DNA from: an uncultured bacterium
GTDB lineage: Bacteria; Bacteroidota; Bacteroidia; Bacteroidales; Bacteroidaceae
Direction: 5' to 3'
Assembly: GCA_905215555.1 (NCBI GenBank)
Contig: CAJMQU010000017.1
Span: 17,312-81,311, forward strand
DNA length: 64,000 bases
This document shows, in pieces, positions 43,292-52,416 of this stretch. Each line of letters starts with the position of its first letter. Position 1 is the stretch's first letter. The notes under the pieces are model-generated. The model was not told the origin of the DNA. It worked only from the letters and a program-made list of their open reading frames with translations, and searched no databases. The position numbers were made by a program, and so were the translations under genes.

Positions 43292-46200
43292 CTATTTCAG
43301 ACTTTTATAAATCGCTTCCTGTATGTCCGTCCGGATATTCATCTCTCCCAGTTTCGTGTTCCAGACATTTGGGCACAAGCGGTTACTGAGAAAGACATAT
43401 ACCGTTCGGTTCACAGGGTCCACCCAGGTGCAAGTGCCGGTGAATCCGGTATGCCCATAAACGGCGGATGAGGCCGAAGGCGCACAAGGGCTATTCTTCA
43501 AATCACTTAAATCAGGCTTATCAAAACCTAGTCCCCGGCGGCTGACGGCGGAAGTTTCCGTTGTGAACAACCGGCAGGTCGCTTCACTCAAATAGCGTCT
43601 ACCATTCAGTTCACCGCCATTCAGCAGCATCTGATAGATCTTCGCAACTTCCGTAGCTGTAGAGAATAAACCCGCATTACCGGAAATACCGCCCATGCAG
43701 GCAGCCGCTTCATCGTGCACATAACCGCATAAGTCCTGGCGGCGAAGGAAATCATTGGCAGCCGTAGGCATTATCTCTTGTCTGGAGTATCTCAGCAAAG
43801 GCAGGTACATGGTGCGCTGCAAGCCCATAGATGCATAAAATTCTTTCGCAACATAAAGGTCCATCGGCAGCTTGACAACCGCCTCCACCACCTGTTGCAG
43901 AAGAATAAAGCCGAGGTCGCTGTACACATAGCGTTTGCCGTCCATATCGCAACGGGCGATCTTTTGCAGAATGGTATTCTTGAAACTCTTATTCAGCCAC
44001 ATATCATCCGCCACATGCAGCGTATAGACAGATGAACCTTTAGCAGACACCAATCCCTTCTTAAACTTGAAGTCCGAACAATAGTAGCTATGCTCGCTCA
44101 CCTGTGTGCGGTGCCATTTATCTACCCAACTTTGGGCATATGGACCTTGCACGGAATTAGGGTCAATGGCTTCCAGATAGAAACGGATGTAAGGCGGCAG
44201 GCCGGATTCGTGAAGAAGCAACTCTTTGATGGTTATATTCTTCTTATTGGTGTTCCGCAGGAAAGGCAGATATTGAGAGGCCTTGTCCGTCAGTTTCAGT
44301 TTGCCTTCGTCATAAAGCTTCATGACGGCAAGCAGCGTAGCAGTGGTCTTGGTCAGAGAAGCAAGGTCAAACATATCCGTAGGGCGCACGGCAGTGGTAT
44401 CCTTATCGGAATGCGTGCCGAAACACTTGTCATACACAGGCTGTCCCTCTTTCAACACCAGCACCTGGCAACCAGGATAAGCCTTGGCATCCAGCCCCGC
44501 CTTGGCGATAGCATCAATCTGATGCAACTCGTAAGATTTCATACCCAGATCTTCGGGAATAATGTTCCCCGGCTTCATATCCGGAATGACGATACTGCCC
44601 TCACCCGCCCGGTAAAGGGCACCGATGCTCATGGAAAGTTTCCCGTGTGCAGGCACTTTAGCAAATATCACCCCGGCTACATATTGCTGGATGTCCTCCT
44701 CCGACGAATGTCCTAAGACCACGGCACTGGCTTGCCTCAAAGCCGGTTCCAATGGCTGCATCCCCCTGTAAGACGTGAAGAAAGCATACACCAACGGTAC
44801 GGATAAATCCAGTTCCGCAAGGAAACCGGCATAAGCAACCACGTCGGCATCCCTCCCCGACACGCTGATCACGATGCGGCGGTAATCCGCCAACTTGCGT
44901 GCCAGTTCACGGCGGGCACCGGCAGTCATTTCCCGCGTCAGGCGAAGATGCTCCACAGGAACAGGAGCCAATCTCTTCATCTCTTCTATAAAAACACCGT
45001 CATTTCCCTCGCCCACACTCAACACAGCAATCGGGGCGCCACCAACAGGCGTCAAAGGCAATATCCCGAAATGGTTGCCCAGCACCGTAACAGCTGCCTG
45101 ACGCAATTTAGTGATCAATGCCCGTGCTTCGTCCGTATGAATACGATAGCTCATTCCGCTAACTTGCAGCTGCGGACACGGCTGACGCAAGCCTAATAAA
45201 TATTTGCAGGTAAGTATCCTACGGCATTTGGCTTCTACCTCTGATTCGGGAAGCACACCGTCTTTCACAGCGTCCAGCACTTCCTTCACGGCATTTTCCG
45301 TGTTATACTGCACCAATACCATATCATTTCCGGCAAGCAATGCTTTTGTGGTGACCTGTGGCACGGACGAGACGCCTTTCATATCGAGGGCATCCGTAAA
45401 GACCAATCCCCGGAACCCCATTTCGTCTTTCAGCAACCCTGTCACTACCTTCCGGGAAAGTGAAGAAGCCGTCTTATTGTCCGGTTCCAGAGCAGGCACC
45501 TGCAAGTGGCCCACCATCACGCCGCCCAAACCGGCGCGTATCATTTCTCTAAAAGGATACAGTTCCACACTGTCCAGACGTTCGCGGTTGTAATACAACA
45601 CCGGCAATCCTTTATGCAAATCCACATCCGTATCGCCATGCCCGGGAAAATGCTTGCTGACCGATAATACACCGCCACTTTCCAGTCCCCGGCTGTAGGC
45701 CAGCACCTTCTCCGCCACTTTCTTTGCGTCCTCGCCGAAAGAACGCACATGAATCACCGGATTCAAGGGATTGGTATTGACGTCTGCATCGGGTGCAAAA
45801 TTCACGTGTACCCCCAGTTCTCGGAACTCGCGCGCCACCTCACGCCCATATTCATAAATCAGATTATTATCTTCAATACAACCAAGGGCGGCATTCTTCG
45901 GGAAATAGGGCGTGCCTTCCAGCCGCATGGAAAGTCCCCACTCACCATCAAAGGTAATCATGACGGGAACCTTGGAATTCTTCTGTGCAATATTCGTCAG
46001 TATCGCCTGTTCTTCCGGTGTACCTTCGGCAAACAGCAGTCCGCCAATCTTATACTTCTTAACCAGATCGCGTATCTGTTTCTTTTTCTGCTTATCCGCT
46101 TTGGCGGGAAAGGTGGTAACAATCAACTGTCCCACTTTCTCTTGCAGGTTCAGACCTGCAAATACGGAGTCGACCCATTGTTTGCAACGGGCATCCGCCG

Positions 46201-46294
46201 CCGAAGGAAGAAAAGGCGCTTCTGTCTGTGCACGAAGCAATGACACATTGTCCCACAAAAGGGAAATCAACAATAAGAGAAGAATCCTCTTCAT
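43292..46294 (-). CDS. NagZ-like GH3 fused to a beta-lactamase-fold serine hydrolase (paralogue B)
   Basis: The protein has 1000 residues with a type I signal peptide. It has the same layout as the downstream gene: NagZ-like barrel with SKHFPGHGDTDVDLHKGLP and VFTDALDMKGV, GH3 C-terminal part, then the hydrolase with SLTK (Ser646, Lys649), VYSDLGFILLQQVVEA as YxN and HTGFTGT. Large blocks are alignable with paralogue A, indicating a tandem duplication, yet the YxN motif differs (YSD here, YSC there), so substrate range may have diverged. Role in muropeptide processing is inferred from family. Confidence 0.9.
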   Translation of the reverse strand: MKRILLLLLISLLWDNVSLLRAQTEAPFLPSAADARCKQWVDSVFAGLNLQEKVGQLIVTTFPAKADKQKKKQIRDLVKKYKIGGLLFAEGTPEEQAILTNIAQKNSKVPVMITFDGEWGLSMRLEGTPYFPKNAALGCIEDNNLIYEYGREVAREFRELGVHVNFAPDADVNTNPLNPVIHVRSFGEDAKKVAEKVLAYSRGLESGGVLSVSKHFPGHGDTDVDLHKGLPVLYYNRERLDSVELYPFREMIRAGLGGVMVGHLQVPALEPDNKTASSLSRKVVTGLLKDEMGFRGLVFTDALDMKGVSSVPQVTTKALLAGNDMVLVQYNTENAVKEVLDAVKDGVLPESEVEAKCRRILTCKYLLGLRQPCPQLQVSGMSYRIHTDEARALITKLRQAAVTVLGNHFGILPLTPVGGAPIAVLSVGEGNDGVFIEEMKRLAPVPVEHLRLTREMTAGARRELARKLADYRRIVISVSGRDADVVAYAGFLAELDLSVPLVYAFFTSYRGMQPLEPALRQASAVVLGHSSEEDIQQYVAGVIFAKVPAHGKLSMSIGALYRAGEGSIVIPDMKPGNIIPEDLGMKSYELHQIDAIAKAGLDAKAYPGCQVLVLKEGQPVYDKCFGTHSDKDTTAVRPTDMFDLASLTKTTATLLAVMKLYDEGKLKLTDKASQYLPFLRNTNKKNITIKELLLHESGLPPYIRFYLEAIDPNSVQGPYAQSWVDKWHRTQVSEHSYYCSDFKFKKGLVSAKGSSVYTLHVADDMWLNKSFKNTILQKIARCDMDGKRYVYSDLGFILLQQVVEAVVKLPMDLYVAKEFYASMGLQRTMYLPLLRYSRQEIMPTAANDFLRRQDLCGYVHDEAAACMGGISGNAGLFSTATEVAKIYQMLLNGGELNGRRYLSEATCRLFTTETSAVSRRGLGFDKPDLSDLKNSPCAPSASSAVYGHTGFTGTCTWVDPVNRTVYVFLSNRLCPNVWNTKLGEMNIRTDIQEAIYKSLK

Positions 46295-46407
46295 TTTATT
46301 TATTCTTTAGTTTACCTATTTTCATTCATTTCTGCGCGATTATGAGTTAGGCCGAGATTGAAATTTATCTTCTATTTTTACATCCGATCAGAGACGTTAT
46401 TTGAATT

Positions 46408-46444
46408 AAATGATAATTTAGCGCAGAGTGCTAAATTATCATTT
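46408..46444. repeat. Dispersed palindrome, copy 2
   Basis: AAATGATAATTTAG (46408-46421) and CTAAATTATCATTT (46431-46444) repeat the arms seen at 36902-36944, here with a 9-nt loop. It sits 20 bp beyond the stop of the metallophosphatase gene and 114 bp upstream of paralogue B. It could end the former's transcript or be a mobile intergenic repeat. Confidence 0.7.
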
Positions 46445-46463
46445 GCTTCCTCTCTTCTCAGTC

Positions 46464-47378
46464 TCACTTCTTTTCGTCCGCTTCCGTCAATGTCAGTTTC
46501 AACATACCGACATAAATTCCACTTTTTCCGGAATGTAGTACGGGCACATTCTTACCATCTTTATTCAAATAGACAGCCGGTTCTTTCATAAAAGTATGGG
46601 TATGTCCGCCCAGAATGGCATCAATATGATTCGTTTTCTGTGCCAGTTCCACATCACAAGGAGCGTTTTTCAGTTGATGACCGAGATGCGACAGACAGAT
46701 GATGACATCACATTTTTCCTGATTCTTCAGTATATCCACCGTTTTCTGAGCCACTTCTATGGGATCGTTATAGACCACCCCTTCGCATTTGTCAGCTTGC
46801 ACCAGTCCCTCCATCTTCGGAGCAAGACCGAATACGCCGATTTTCAACCCGTTACGGTTAATAGTAACATAAGGTTTTACCAATCCTTCCAGCACCGTGC
46901 CCGTCATGTCATAGTTGGCACATACCACCGGAAAGTTTGCCATACGGAACAAACGCGCCATATTCTCCAAACCGAAATCAAATTCATGATTTCCGATTGT
47001 CATGGCATCATATCCCATGAGATTCATCATTTTGATCTCCACTTCACCCTGAAACAGATTATAATAAGGTGTTCCCTGAGAGATATCCCCGCAGTCGAAC
47101 AGCAATAAGTCCGGATTAACCTCACGCGCTTCCTTAACGAAAGTAGAACGGCGCACTGTTCCCCCCATACCGGCATAGCGGTCGGCAGCATGTGCTGCAA
47201 TAGGTTCAATGCGGCTATGCGTATCACTTGTCTGCAAAATCACCAGTTGTTTGGTGTCCTGGGCCGTCTCGGGGGCTACCAGGCAGAGAGGTTCTTCAAT
47301 AATTTCTCTGGTTGATTGCTGTGCTGATACCGGAAAAAGGTAACCGACAGCCGATAATAAAAGAATATATCGTCTCAT
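46464..47378 (-). CDS. 5'-nucleotidase N-terminal metallophosphatase
   Basis: The protein has 304 residues with a signal peptide. Metal-ligand motifs of the UshA/calcineurin-like phosphatases are intact: QTSDTHSR (DxH), LLLFDCGDISQG (GD), MTIGNHEFDFG (GNHE), ILGGHTHTF (GHxH). UshA-type enzymes add a C-terminal substrate-binding domain. Here that domain is the upstream gene (47397), 18 bp away. The two peptides probably assemble in the periplasm to hydrolyse nucleotides or UDP-sugars. Confidence 0.92.
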   Translation of the reverse strand: MRRYILLLSAVGYLFPVSAQQSTREIIEEPLCLVAPETAQDTKQLVILQTSDTHSRIEPIAAHAADRYAGMGGTVRRSTFVKEAREVNPDLLLFDCGDISQGTPYYNLFQGEVEIKMMNLMGYDAMTIGNHEFDFGLENMARLFRMANFPVVCANYDMTGTVLEGLVKPYVTINRNGLKIGVFGLAPKMEGLVQADKCEGVVYNDPIEVAQKTVDILKNQEKCDVIICLSHLGHQLKNAPCDVELAQKTNHIDAILGGHTHTFMKEPAVYLNKDGKNVPVLHSGKSGIYVGMLKLTLTEADEKK

Positions 47379-47396
47379 GAATGATAAATTTAAGAA

Positions 47397-48164
47397 TTAG
47401 TTTATTGTTACCCTGCCTTCCAGACGAGAAGTAATCTTCTTTCCAGCAGCCGTCTGACGTTCTACATACTCCATGAACAAGCCGCGCAAAGTAGCGCCTT
47501 CCGGGCATTCCCGTTTTTCAGCTTGCGGCAAGGCAATCATGCCGTCATTCCCGTCAGCCAAATAATCGATGGTGGCAATGGTGTAGAGTTGCTCATCTTC
47601 TACGGGACGACCGCCAACCGTGCCTTGCAGCAATTTTCCGTCTTTCGTTATCACAAGCTGCACTCCACTGACTCCTTCGCCATGACGCGCTGCAATATTA
47701 TTAAACAATTCTTTCAGATAAACGCCTTTCATGGTCAGCACACAAAGGGAGTTCTCAAAAGGCAATATTTCATAGATGTTTTCGCAGGTAATGGGACCTT
47801 CAGTCAAGACATTACGCAGCCCTCCCATATTTATCAATCCCATATCGGCAGGCTTACCCAGTACCTGTCCGGCAGCATCACGCAACACATCAGCCACCAG
47901 ATTGGAGAGCAAACTTTCGGGAGCTCCCTTATCCATGCTCATTTCTGCCATACCCACCACGCGATACATGATACTGTCAACTTTTGCCTTATACGGAGCA
48001 AGCAGTGCTACCGCCTCAGCGTCAGGTTTTATATCCCAAGTGGAGTCAATCGCTACCATTGTGCCTTCAGCTTTTGCTACCTCATACACAGAGTGACAAG
48101 AACTTAACAGGAACACAGCGGCCAAGATTACACTTGGAATAAATTTCAAAGTCATTCTTTTCAT
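47397..48164 (-). CDS. 5'-nucleotidase C-terminal substrate-binding domain, lipoprotein
   Basis: Start at 48164 (MKRMTLKFIPS) gives a lipobox ending LLSSC and 255 residues. The chain matches the 5'-nucleotidase C domain: LLSNLVADVLRDAA, GLINMGGLRNVL (usually NxGGxR), PFENSLCVLTMKG, VVTIDYLADGNDG-like segment read as IATIDYLADGNDGM. This gene comes first, then the catalytic half. Anchoring only the binding half as a lipoprotein would tether the pair to a membrane. Confidence 0.9.
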   Translation of the reverse strand: MKRMTLKFIPSVILAAVFLLSSCHSVYEVAKAEGTMVAIDSTWDIKPDAEAVALLAPYKAKVDSIMYRVVGMAEMSMDKGAPESLLSNLVADVLRDAAGQVLGKPADMGLINMGGLRNVLTEGPITCENIYEILPFENSLCVLTMKGVYLKELFNNIAARHGEGVSGVQLVITKDGKLLQGTVGGRPVEDEQLYTIATIDYLADGNDGMIALPQAEKRECPEGATLRGLFMEYVERQTAAGKKITSRLEGRVTIN

Positions 48165-48187
48165 TTTGTTCGGGTTTTTAAATTGGT

Positions 48188-48196
48188 ACAAATATA
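48188..48196 (-). promoter_or_regulatory. -7 box for the split 5'-nucleotidase operon
   Basis: The minus strand reads TATATTTGT, a perfect TAnnTTTGy, about 25 nt upstream of the 48164 ATG. Confidence 0.5.
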
Positions 48197-48429
48197 AGGA
48201 AATGTCTTTCTTCTCACGTCTTGAAGGAAAGAAAAAAGGAAAGTTTTTGCAATTCCCGGACAGGAGGTCATTTTACCTCATATCCTGTACGCTCATAATG
48301 CAGAACACAAATTGCACTGACGGCAGGTCTCTGAAAAAGTAACAGAGCAATAGTGAAATTTCACTACCGAATATCTCTGAACAGATAATAAACCTATGCA
48401 ACTTACGTTATTTATCAGAATGATATGTT

Positions 48430-48437
48430 TATATTTG
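48430..48437 (+). promoter_or_regulatory. -7 box for the acetyltransferase/aminotransferase pair
   Basis: TATATTTG (48430-48437) lies 35 nt upstream of the ATG at 48472 and is followed by AT-rich leader. No clear -33 box. Confidence 0.45.
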
Positions 48438-48471
48438 AATATCAGAAGTAATGTAAAGGATAGATAATCGC

Positions 48472-49437
48472 ATGGAAATTAGCATGATAGCCGACCAAAA
48501 ATGGAGTATATCCCGCTACTCGGCAGCAGACAAAGAACGCTGGGACCGCTTCGTGCGCCGCTCCAAAAACAGCACTTTCCTGTTGCAGCGCGATTATATG
48601 GATTATCATGCCGACCGTTTTCAGGATTGCTCCCTGCTGATCTTCTGCGACCAAAAACTAACGGCACTATTGCCGGGTAACCTTTCCGGTGACTGTTTTT
48701 ATTCCCATCAGGGACTGACCTACGCCGGAATGCTTTTCTCCCCCTCCACCACCTTGCAACAAGCGGAAAGTGCATTCCGCGCCGCGCTGAATTATCTGCA
48801 GGCGGAATACTCTGTAAAGTCACTGGTCTACCGGGCCATTCCCCACATCTACCATCGCTATCCGGCGGAAGAGGATTTATACATACTCACTCGCCTGGGA
48901 GCCACGCTCACTGCCCGCAGCATCTCGTCCGTCATACCGCTGGACGACCGCTTGCCTTTCCGCACCCTTCGCCGCCGCCAACTGAAAAAGGCACAGGCAC
49001 GCGCGCTGACAATTATAGAAGATGACGACTTCGCAGCCTTCTGGAACATATTGGAAGAAAATCTGCACAAACGGTATAGTGTCTCTCCGGTACATACGCT
49101 GGAAGAAATCCTCTGGCTGCACAAGAACTTCCCCCGGCAGATTTCTCTCTTCCGGGTATGCGACCAAACGGAAACACTGGGGGGATGCGTAGTGTACGAG
49201 ACAAATGAAGTAGCCCATGTGCAATATATCGCCGCTTCCCCGGACGGGAAAAAGTGCGGCGCGCTCGACTTGCTTTTCCATCAATTGATATACGACCGCT
49301 ATGTCCAAAAGCGCTATTTCGACTTTGGCATCTCCACCGAACACAACGGACAGGTGTTGAATGAAGGACTGCTCTTCCAGAAAGAAGGCTTCGGGGCAAG
49401 GGCAATCATGTATGACGTTTATGAATTGAAGTTCTAA
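48472..49437 (+). CDS. FemAB/GNAT-like acyltransferase
   Basis: The protein has 321 residues, cytoplasmic. It has the FemAB-like pattern: RWDRFVRRSKNSTFLLQRDYMDYHADRF at the N-terminus, then a GNAT domain with GGCVVYETNEVAHVQYIAASPDGKKCGALDLLFHQLI and FDFGISTEHNGQVLNEGLLFQKEGFG. Such proteins acylate sugars or transfer amino acids. It is 25 bp upstream of a DegT aminotransferase, so acylation of an amino sugar made by that enzyme is the simplest joint role (inference). Confidence 0.82.
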   Translation: MEISMIADQKWSISRYSAADKERWDRFVRRSKNSTFLLQRDYMDYHADRFQDCSLLIFCDQKLTALLPGNLSGDCFYSHQGLTYAGMLFSPSTTLQQAESAFRAALNYLQAEYSVKSLVYRAIPHIYHRYPAEEDLYILTRLGATLTARSISSVIPLDDRLPFRTLRRRQLKKAQARALTIIEDDDFAAFWNILEENLHKRYSVSPVHTLEEILWLHKNFPRQISLFRVCDQTETLGGCVVYETNEVAHVQYIAASPDGKKCGALDLLFHQLIYDRYVQKRYFDFGISTEHNGQVLNEGLLFQKEGFGARAIMYDVYELKF

Positions 49438-49462
49438 CGACATTCGCAAACAAAGAAACATT

Positions 49463-50605
49463 ATGATAAAGTATTTAGACCTGCAAAAGTTCAATGCCTC
49501 CTTCGAACCGGAACTTTCGGACGCTTTGCTGCGTATCTCCCGTTCCGGATGGTATCTGCACGGTGAAGCTACCGCCCGTTTCGAACAGGAATTTGCCGAC
49601 TATTGTGGTACGCCCCATTGCATCAGCACAGGCAATGGTCTGGATGCGCTCACCCTGATTTTCCTTGCTTATCAGGAATCAGGAACGATGAAGGCAGGAG
49701 ACGAGGTGATAGTTCCTGCCAATACCTACATCGCCACCCTGCTTTCCATTCTGCGTGCCGGACTGAACCCGGTGCTCTGCGAACCTTCACCCGAAACCTG
49801 CAACATAGATGTTGCCTATGCCGAAACATTGATTACTCCGCGCACACGTGCCATACTGCCGGTTCATCTGTACGGCCGTCTTGCAGATATGCAGGGAGTG
49901 CATGATTTAGCCATCCGCTACGGATTAAAAACAGTAGAGGATGCAGCACAGGCACATGGCGCCATTTATGATAAACGCCTGCGGGGAGAAGAAGCCCGGT
50001 CTTTGCGTGCCGGAAATCTGAGTGATGCCGCCGCTTTTAGCTTTTACCCCGCCAAGAATCTGGGAGCATTGGGAGACGGGGGTGCCATAACGACTCATGA
50101 TGCAAGTCTTGCCACCATTGTCCGTTCCATCGCCAATTACGGCTCTACAGAAAAGTATATCCATCGGTATCAAGGGATAAACAGTCGTTTGGACGAATTG
50201 CAGGCAGCCGTTCTTTCCGTGAAACTCTCCCGCTTGGATAAAGACAATGCACGGAGAAGGGAAATAGCACGGTTATATCAGGAAAACATTCACTGGAACC
50301 GCCTGGAGTTACAAAGCACCGTCAACACAGGCGCCATAAACGAGTCCAACGTCTTCCACATCTTCCCCGTTTTTTCGCCCCGCCGCGATGAGCTGCAACA
50401 TCATTTGGCGGCACATAATATCCATACTCAGATCCATTACCCTATTCCGCCCCACCGCCAGAAGGCGTTGAAGCAAAAGTATGGAATGCAACAACTCCCC
50501 ATCACGGAACGTATCCACAATGAGGAGTTAAGTCTTCCCATCTCTCCGCTACTAACAAATGAAGAGGTCGGGCAAATCATCGATTGTATAAATGCCTTTA
50601 GCTGA
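49463..50605 (+). CDS. DegT/DnrJ/EryC1 sugar-nucleotide aminotransferase (FdtB/QdtB-like)
   Basis: The protein has 380 residues. PLP-lysine Lys198 in SFYPAKNLGALGDGG, aspartate in VEDAAQAHGA, and NTYIATLLSILRAGLNPVL typify the family. The opening YLDLQKFNASFEPEL and length fit 3-keto-6-deoxyhexose aminotransferases such as FdtB/QdtB, which make dTDP-3-amino-3,6-dideoxyhexoses. No isomerase or dTDP-sugar genes are adjacent. With the acyltransferase upstream, an N-acylated amino-deoxy sugar for surface glycans is likely. Confidence 0.9.
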   Translation: MIKYLDLQKFNASFEPELSDALLRISRSGWYLHGEATARFEQEFADYCGTPHCISTGNGLDALTLIFLAYQESGTMKAGDEVIVPANTYIATLLSILRAGLNPVLCEPSPETCNIDVAYAETLITPRTRAILPVHLYGRLADMQGVHDLAIRYGLKTVEDAAQAHGAIYDKRLRGEEARSLRAGNLSDAAAFSFYPAKNLGALGDGGAITTHDASLATIVRSIANYGSTEKYIHRYQGINSRLDELQAAVLSVKLSRLDKDNARRREIARLYQENIHWNRLELQSTVNTGAINESNVFHIFPVFSPRRDELQHHLAAHNIHTQIHYPIPPHRQKALKQKYGMQQLPITERIHNEELSLPISPLLTNEEVGQIIDCINAFS

Positions 50606-50627
50606 CATGAAAGGCAATCAGGCGCCT

Positions 50628-52379
50628 TTATTCAACAAGAATATCATTTGCGGAAGTGGCATACAAACCGATCAGACAACCGGTAAAGCCACCGGCAACA
50701 TTGGTTGAAAGGATATCACCGGACACGGTGTTGCCCAACCGCACAAAGTTAGTGCCATCTGTGGAATAACTGAAATCGTAATCATCCCCCGCACCTTTCA
50801 CTTGCAGTTGAATCGGGTTCTTAACCTCTATCTTCGTACTTGCAAGCACTTTAGAATTACCCTTCTCGGTTCTTTCCAATACCAGATAGAAGTCTTTATC
50901 TTTTTTAGTCACCCCGAATACATAGTTGAACCGTTCGCTCTGTACACAAGTGATACCTGCCAGGTCTTTTTCCGACTTCGGAGTATATTTCAATGTCGTA
51001 GTGAAGGAGAAGTTACTATGCTGTTGCCTGTGGAAAAGCGTTGAAGTGGGTTTCACCTCTTTTATATTCACCGGGAACGGAGTAATCTGCAATCCTCCGT
51101 CTTTCAGTACAGATATAAATTCCTCGCGAGGGCCTCGCAAACCAATCCAGCGATAATCCAGTTGCGGAGATGTAAAATTCTCCGTGAACGTAAAATTACC
51201 GTTGGGGAAGTAACCGTCCCTGCCCGTTTTATTCTCAACACCTTCAGGCATCATAAGCTTCGGTTCCATCGGAATAAGCCCGTTTTCAAAAACAGGGAAC
51301 TCTCCCGACCAGTCAACCGGCAAGATAAATGTTTCACGGCCGATATTCACCCGGTCCTTCTCATTCGGACGGATAGCCAGGAATACACCATAATATTTGC
51401 CGTCAGGACCTTCCACCAAATCGGCATGTCCGGCCCAGTCCACTTTGTTTTCCCGATTAGCATTCAGATATCTCTGGCTCAGGATAGGATTACTCGGAGC
51501 AGGCGTATAGGGCCCTTTAGGATTGTCACTCACAAAGATGACTTCGCTATGCCAGCCGCCTGTGCCTCCTTCGGCGCACATCAAGTAATAACGTCCGTCT
51601 TTCTTATAAAGATGCGGTGCCTCAATCCAGATAGGTTTCTTGGACAAATCCACTCCACCGTTCACAATAATCTGATCTGTTCCGGAAACAACCTGGTCAT
51701 TCTCCACATCATACTCCCAAATCTTGATGACACGATGTCCTTCATAAAGTTCCTCGCCCTTGTTCGGTGCGTCATTATGAACCACATACGCCTTTCCGTT
51801 ATCATCAAAGAAGATGGACGGATCTATACCGTCAAACTTCAGCTTCACAGGATCACTCCATCCCTTGAACGGATCTTTCGTCTTCACAATGATATTTCCG
51901 AAACCTCCGGCAAACTGGGTGGTAATCATATAGAAGGTGTCATTATTGGGATTATACTTAATAGCGGGAGCATATACACCGGCACTGATACCGGTATCCT
52001 GCACTTTCAGCTGTGAAGTACGATCCAGCACATGGCCGATCTGCGTCCAATTCACCAAATCTTTTGAATGGAAGATGGGGACACCAGGGAACATGGCAAA
52101 GGAGGAACATACCAGAAAATAGTCGTCTCCCTTCCGAGTAATCGCCGGGTCAGGATAACAGCCTTGTAGAATAGGGTTATAGAACTCACCGGCCTTCAAC
52201 GGATTCTCGTTGTACACCTTGTCATCCCCCTGATAAATCACCTGCGAGAATACCGGAGCATTCTTAACCTTCTTCCCTTTACTACTCTGAGCAAATCCTA
52301 CCGTCGAAAACATCGCCATACAAAGGGAGCACAGGATAATCCGCCTGCCCATTGAAAGCGTAGAGTTTACCTTTTTCAT
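50628..52379 (-). CDS. GH43 beta-xylosidase/arabinofuranosidase with C-terminal concanavalin-like domain
   Basis: The protein has 583 residues and a signal peptide ending VGFAQS. GH43 residues: Asp77 in GCYPDPAI, Asp186 in GIDPSIFFDDNG, Glu253 in WIEAPHLYKKDG. From about 400 on, a beta-sandwich (FTENFTSPQLDYRWIGLRGPREEF, TSTLFHRQQHSNFSFTTTL) matches the C-terminal domain of GH43 xylosidases. It is convergent with the aminotransferase (22-bp gap) and in tandem with another GH43. Target: xylan or arabinoxylan side chains. Confidence 0.9.
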   Translation of the reverse strand: MKKVNSTLSMGRRIILCSLCMAMFSTVGFAQSSKGKKVKNAPVFSQVIYQGDDKVYNENPLKAGEFYNPILQGCYPDPAITRKGDDYFLVCSSFAMFPGVPIFHSKDLVNWTQIGHVLDRTSQLKVQDTGISAGVYAPAIKYNPNNDTFYMITTQFAGGFGNIIVKTKDPFKGWSDPVKLKFDGIDPSIFFDDNGKAYVVHNDAPNKGEELYEGHRVIKIWEYDVENDQVVSGTDQIIVNGGVDLSKKPIWIEAPHLYKKDGRYYLMCAEGGTGGWHSEVIFVSDNPKGPYTPAPSNPILSQRYLNANRENKVDWAGHADLVEGPDGKYYGVFLAIRPNEKDRVNIGRETFILPVDWSGEFPVFENGLIPMEPKLMMPEGVENKTGRDGYFPNGNFTFTENFTSPQLDYRWIGLRGPREEFISVLKDGGLQITPFPVNIKEVKPTSTLFHRQQHSNFSFTTTLKYTPKSEKDLAGITCVQSERFNYVFGVTKKDKDFYLVLERTEKGNSKVLASTKIEVKNPIQLQVKGAGDDYDFSYSTDGTNFVRLGNTVSGDILSTNVAGGFTGCLIGLYATSANDILVE

Positions 52380-52416
52380 TTCTAATACAAATTACTGATT
52401 TATAATTACTATTTAT

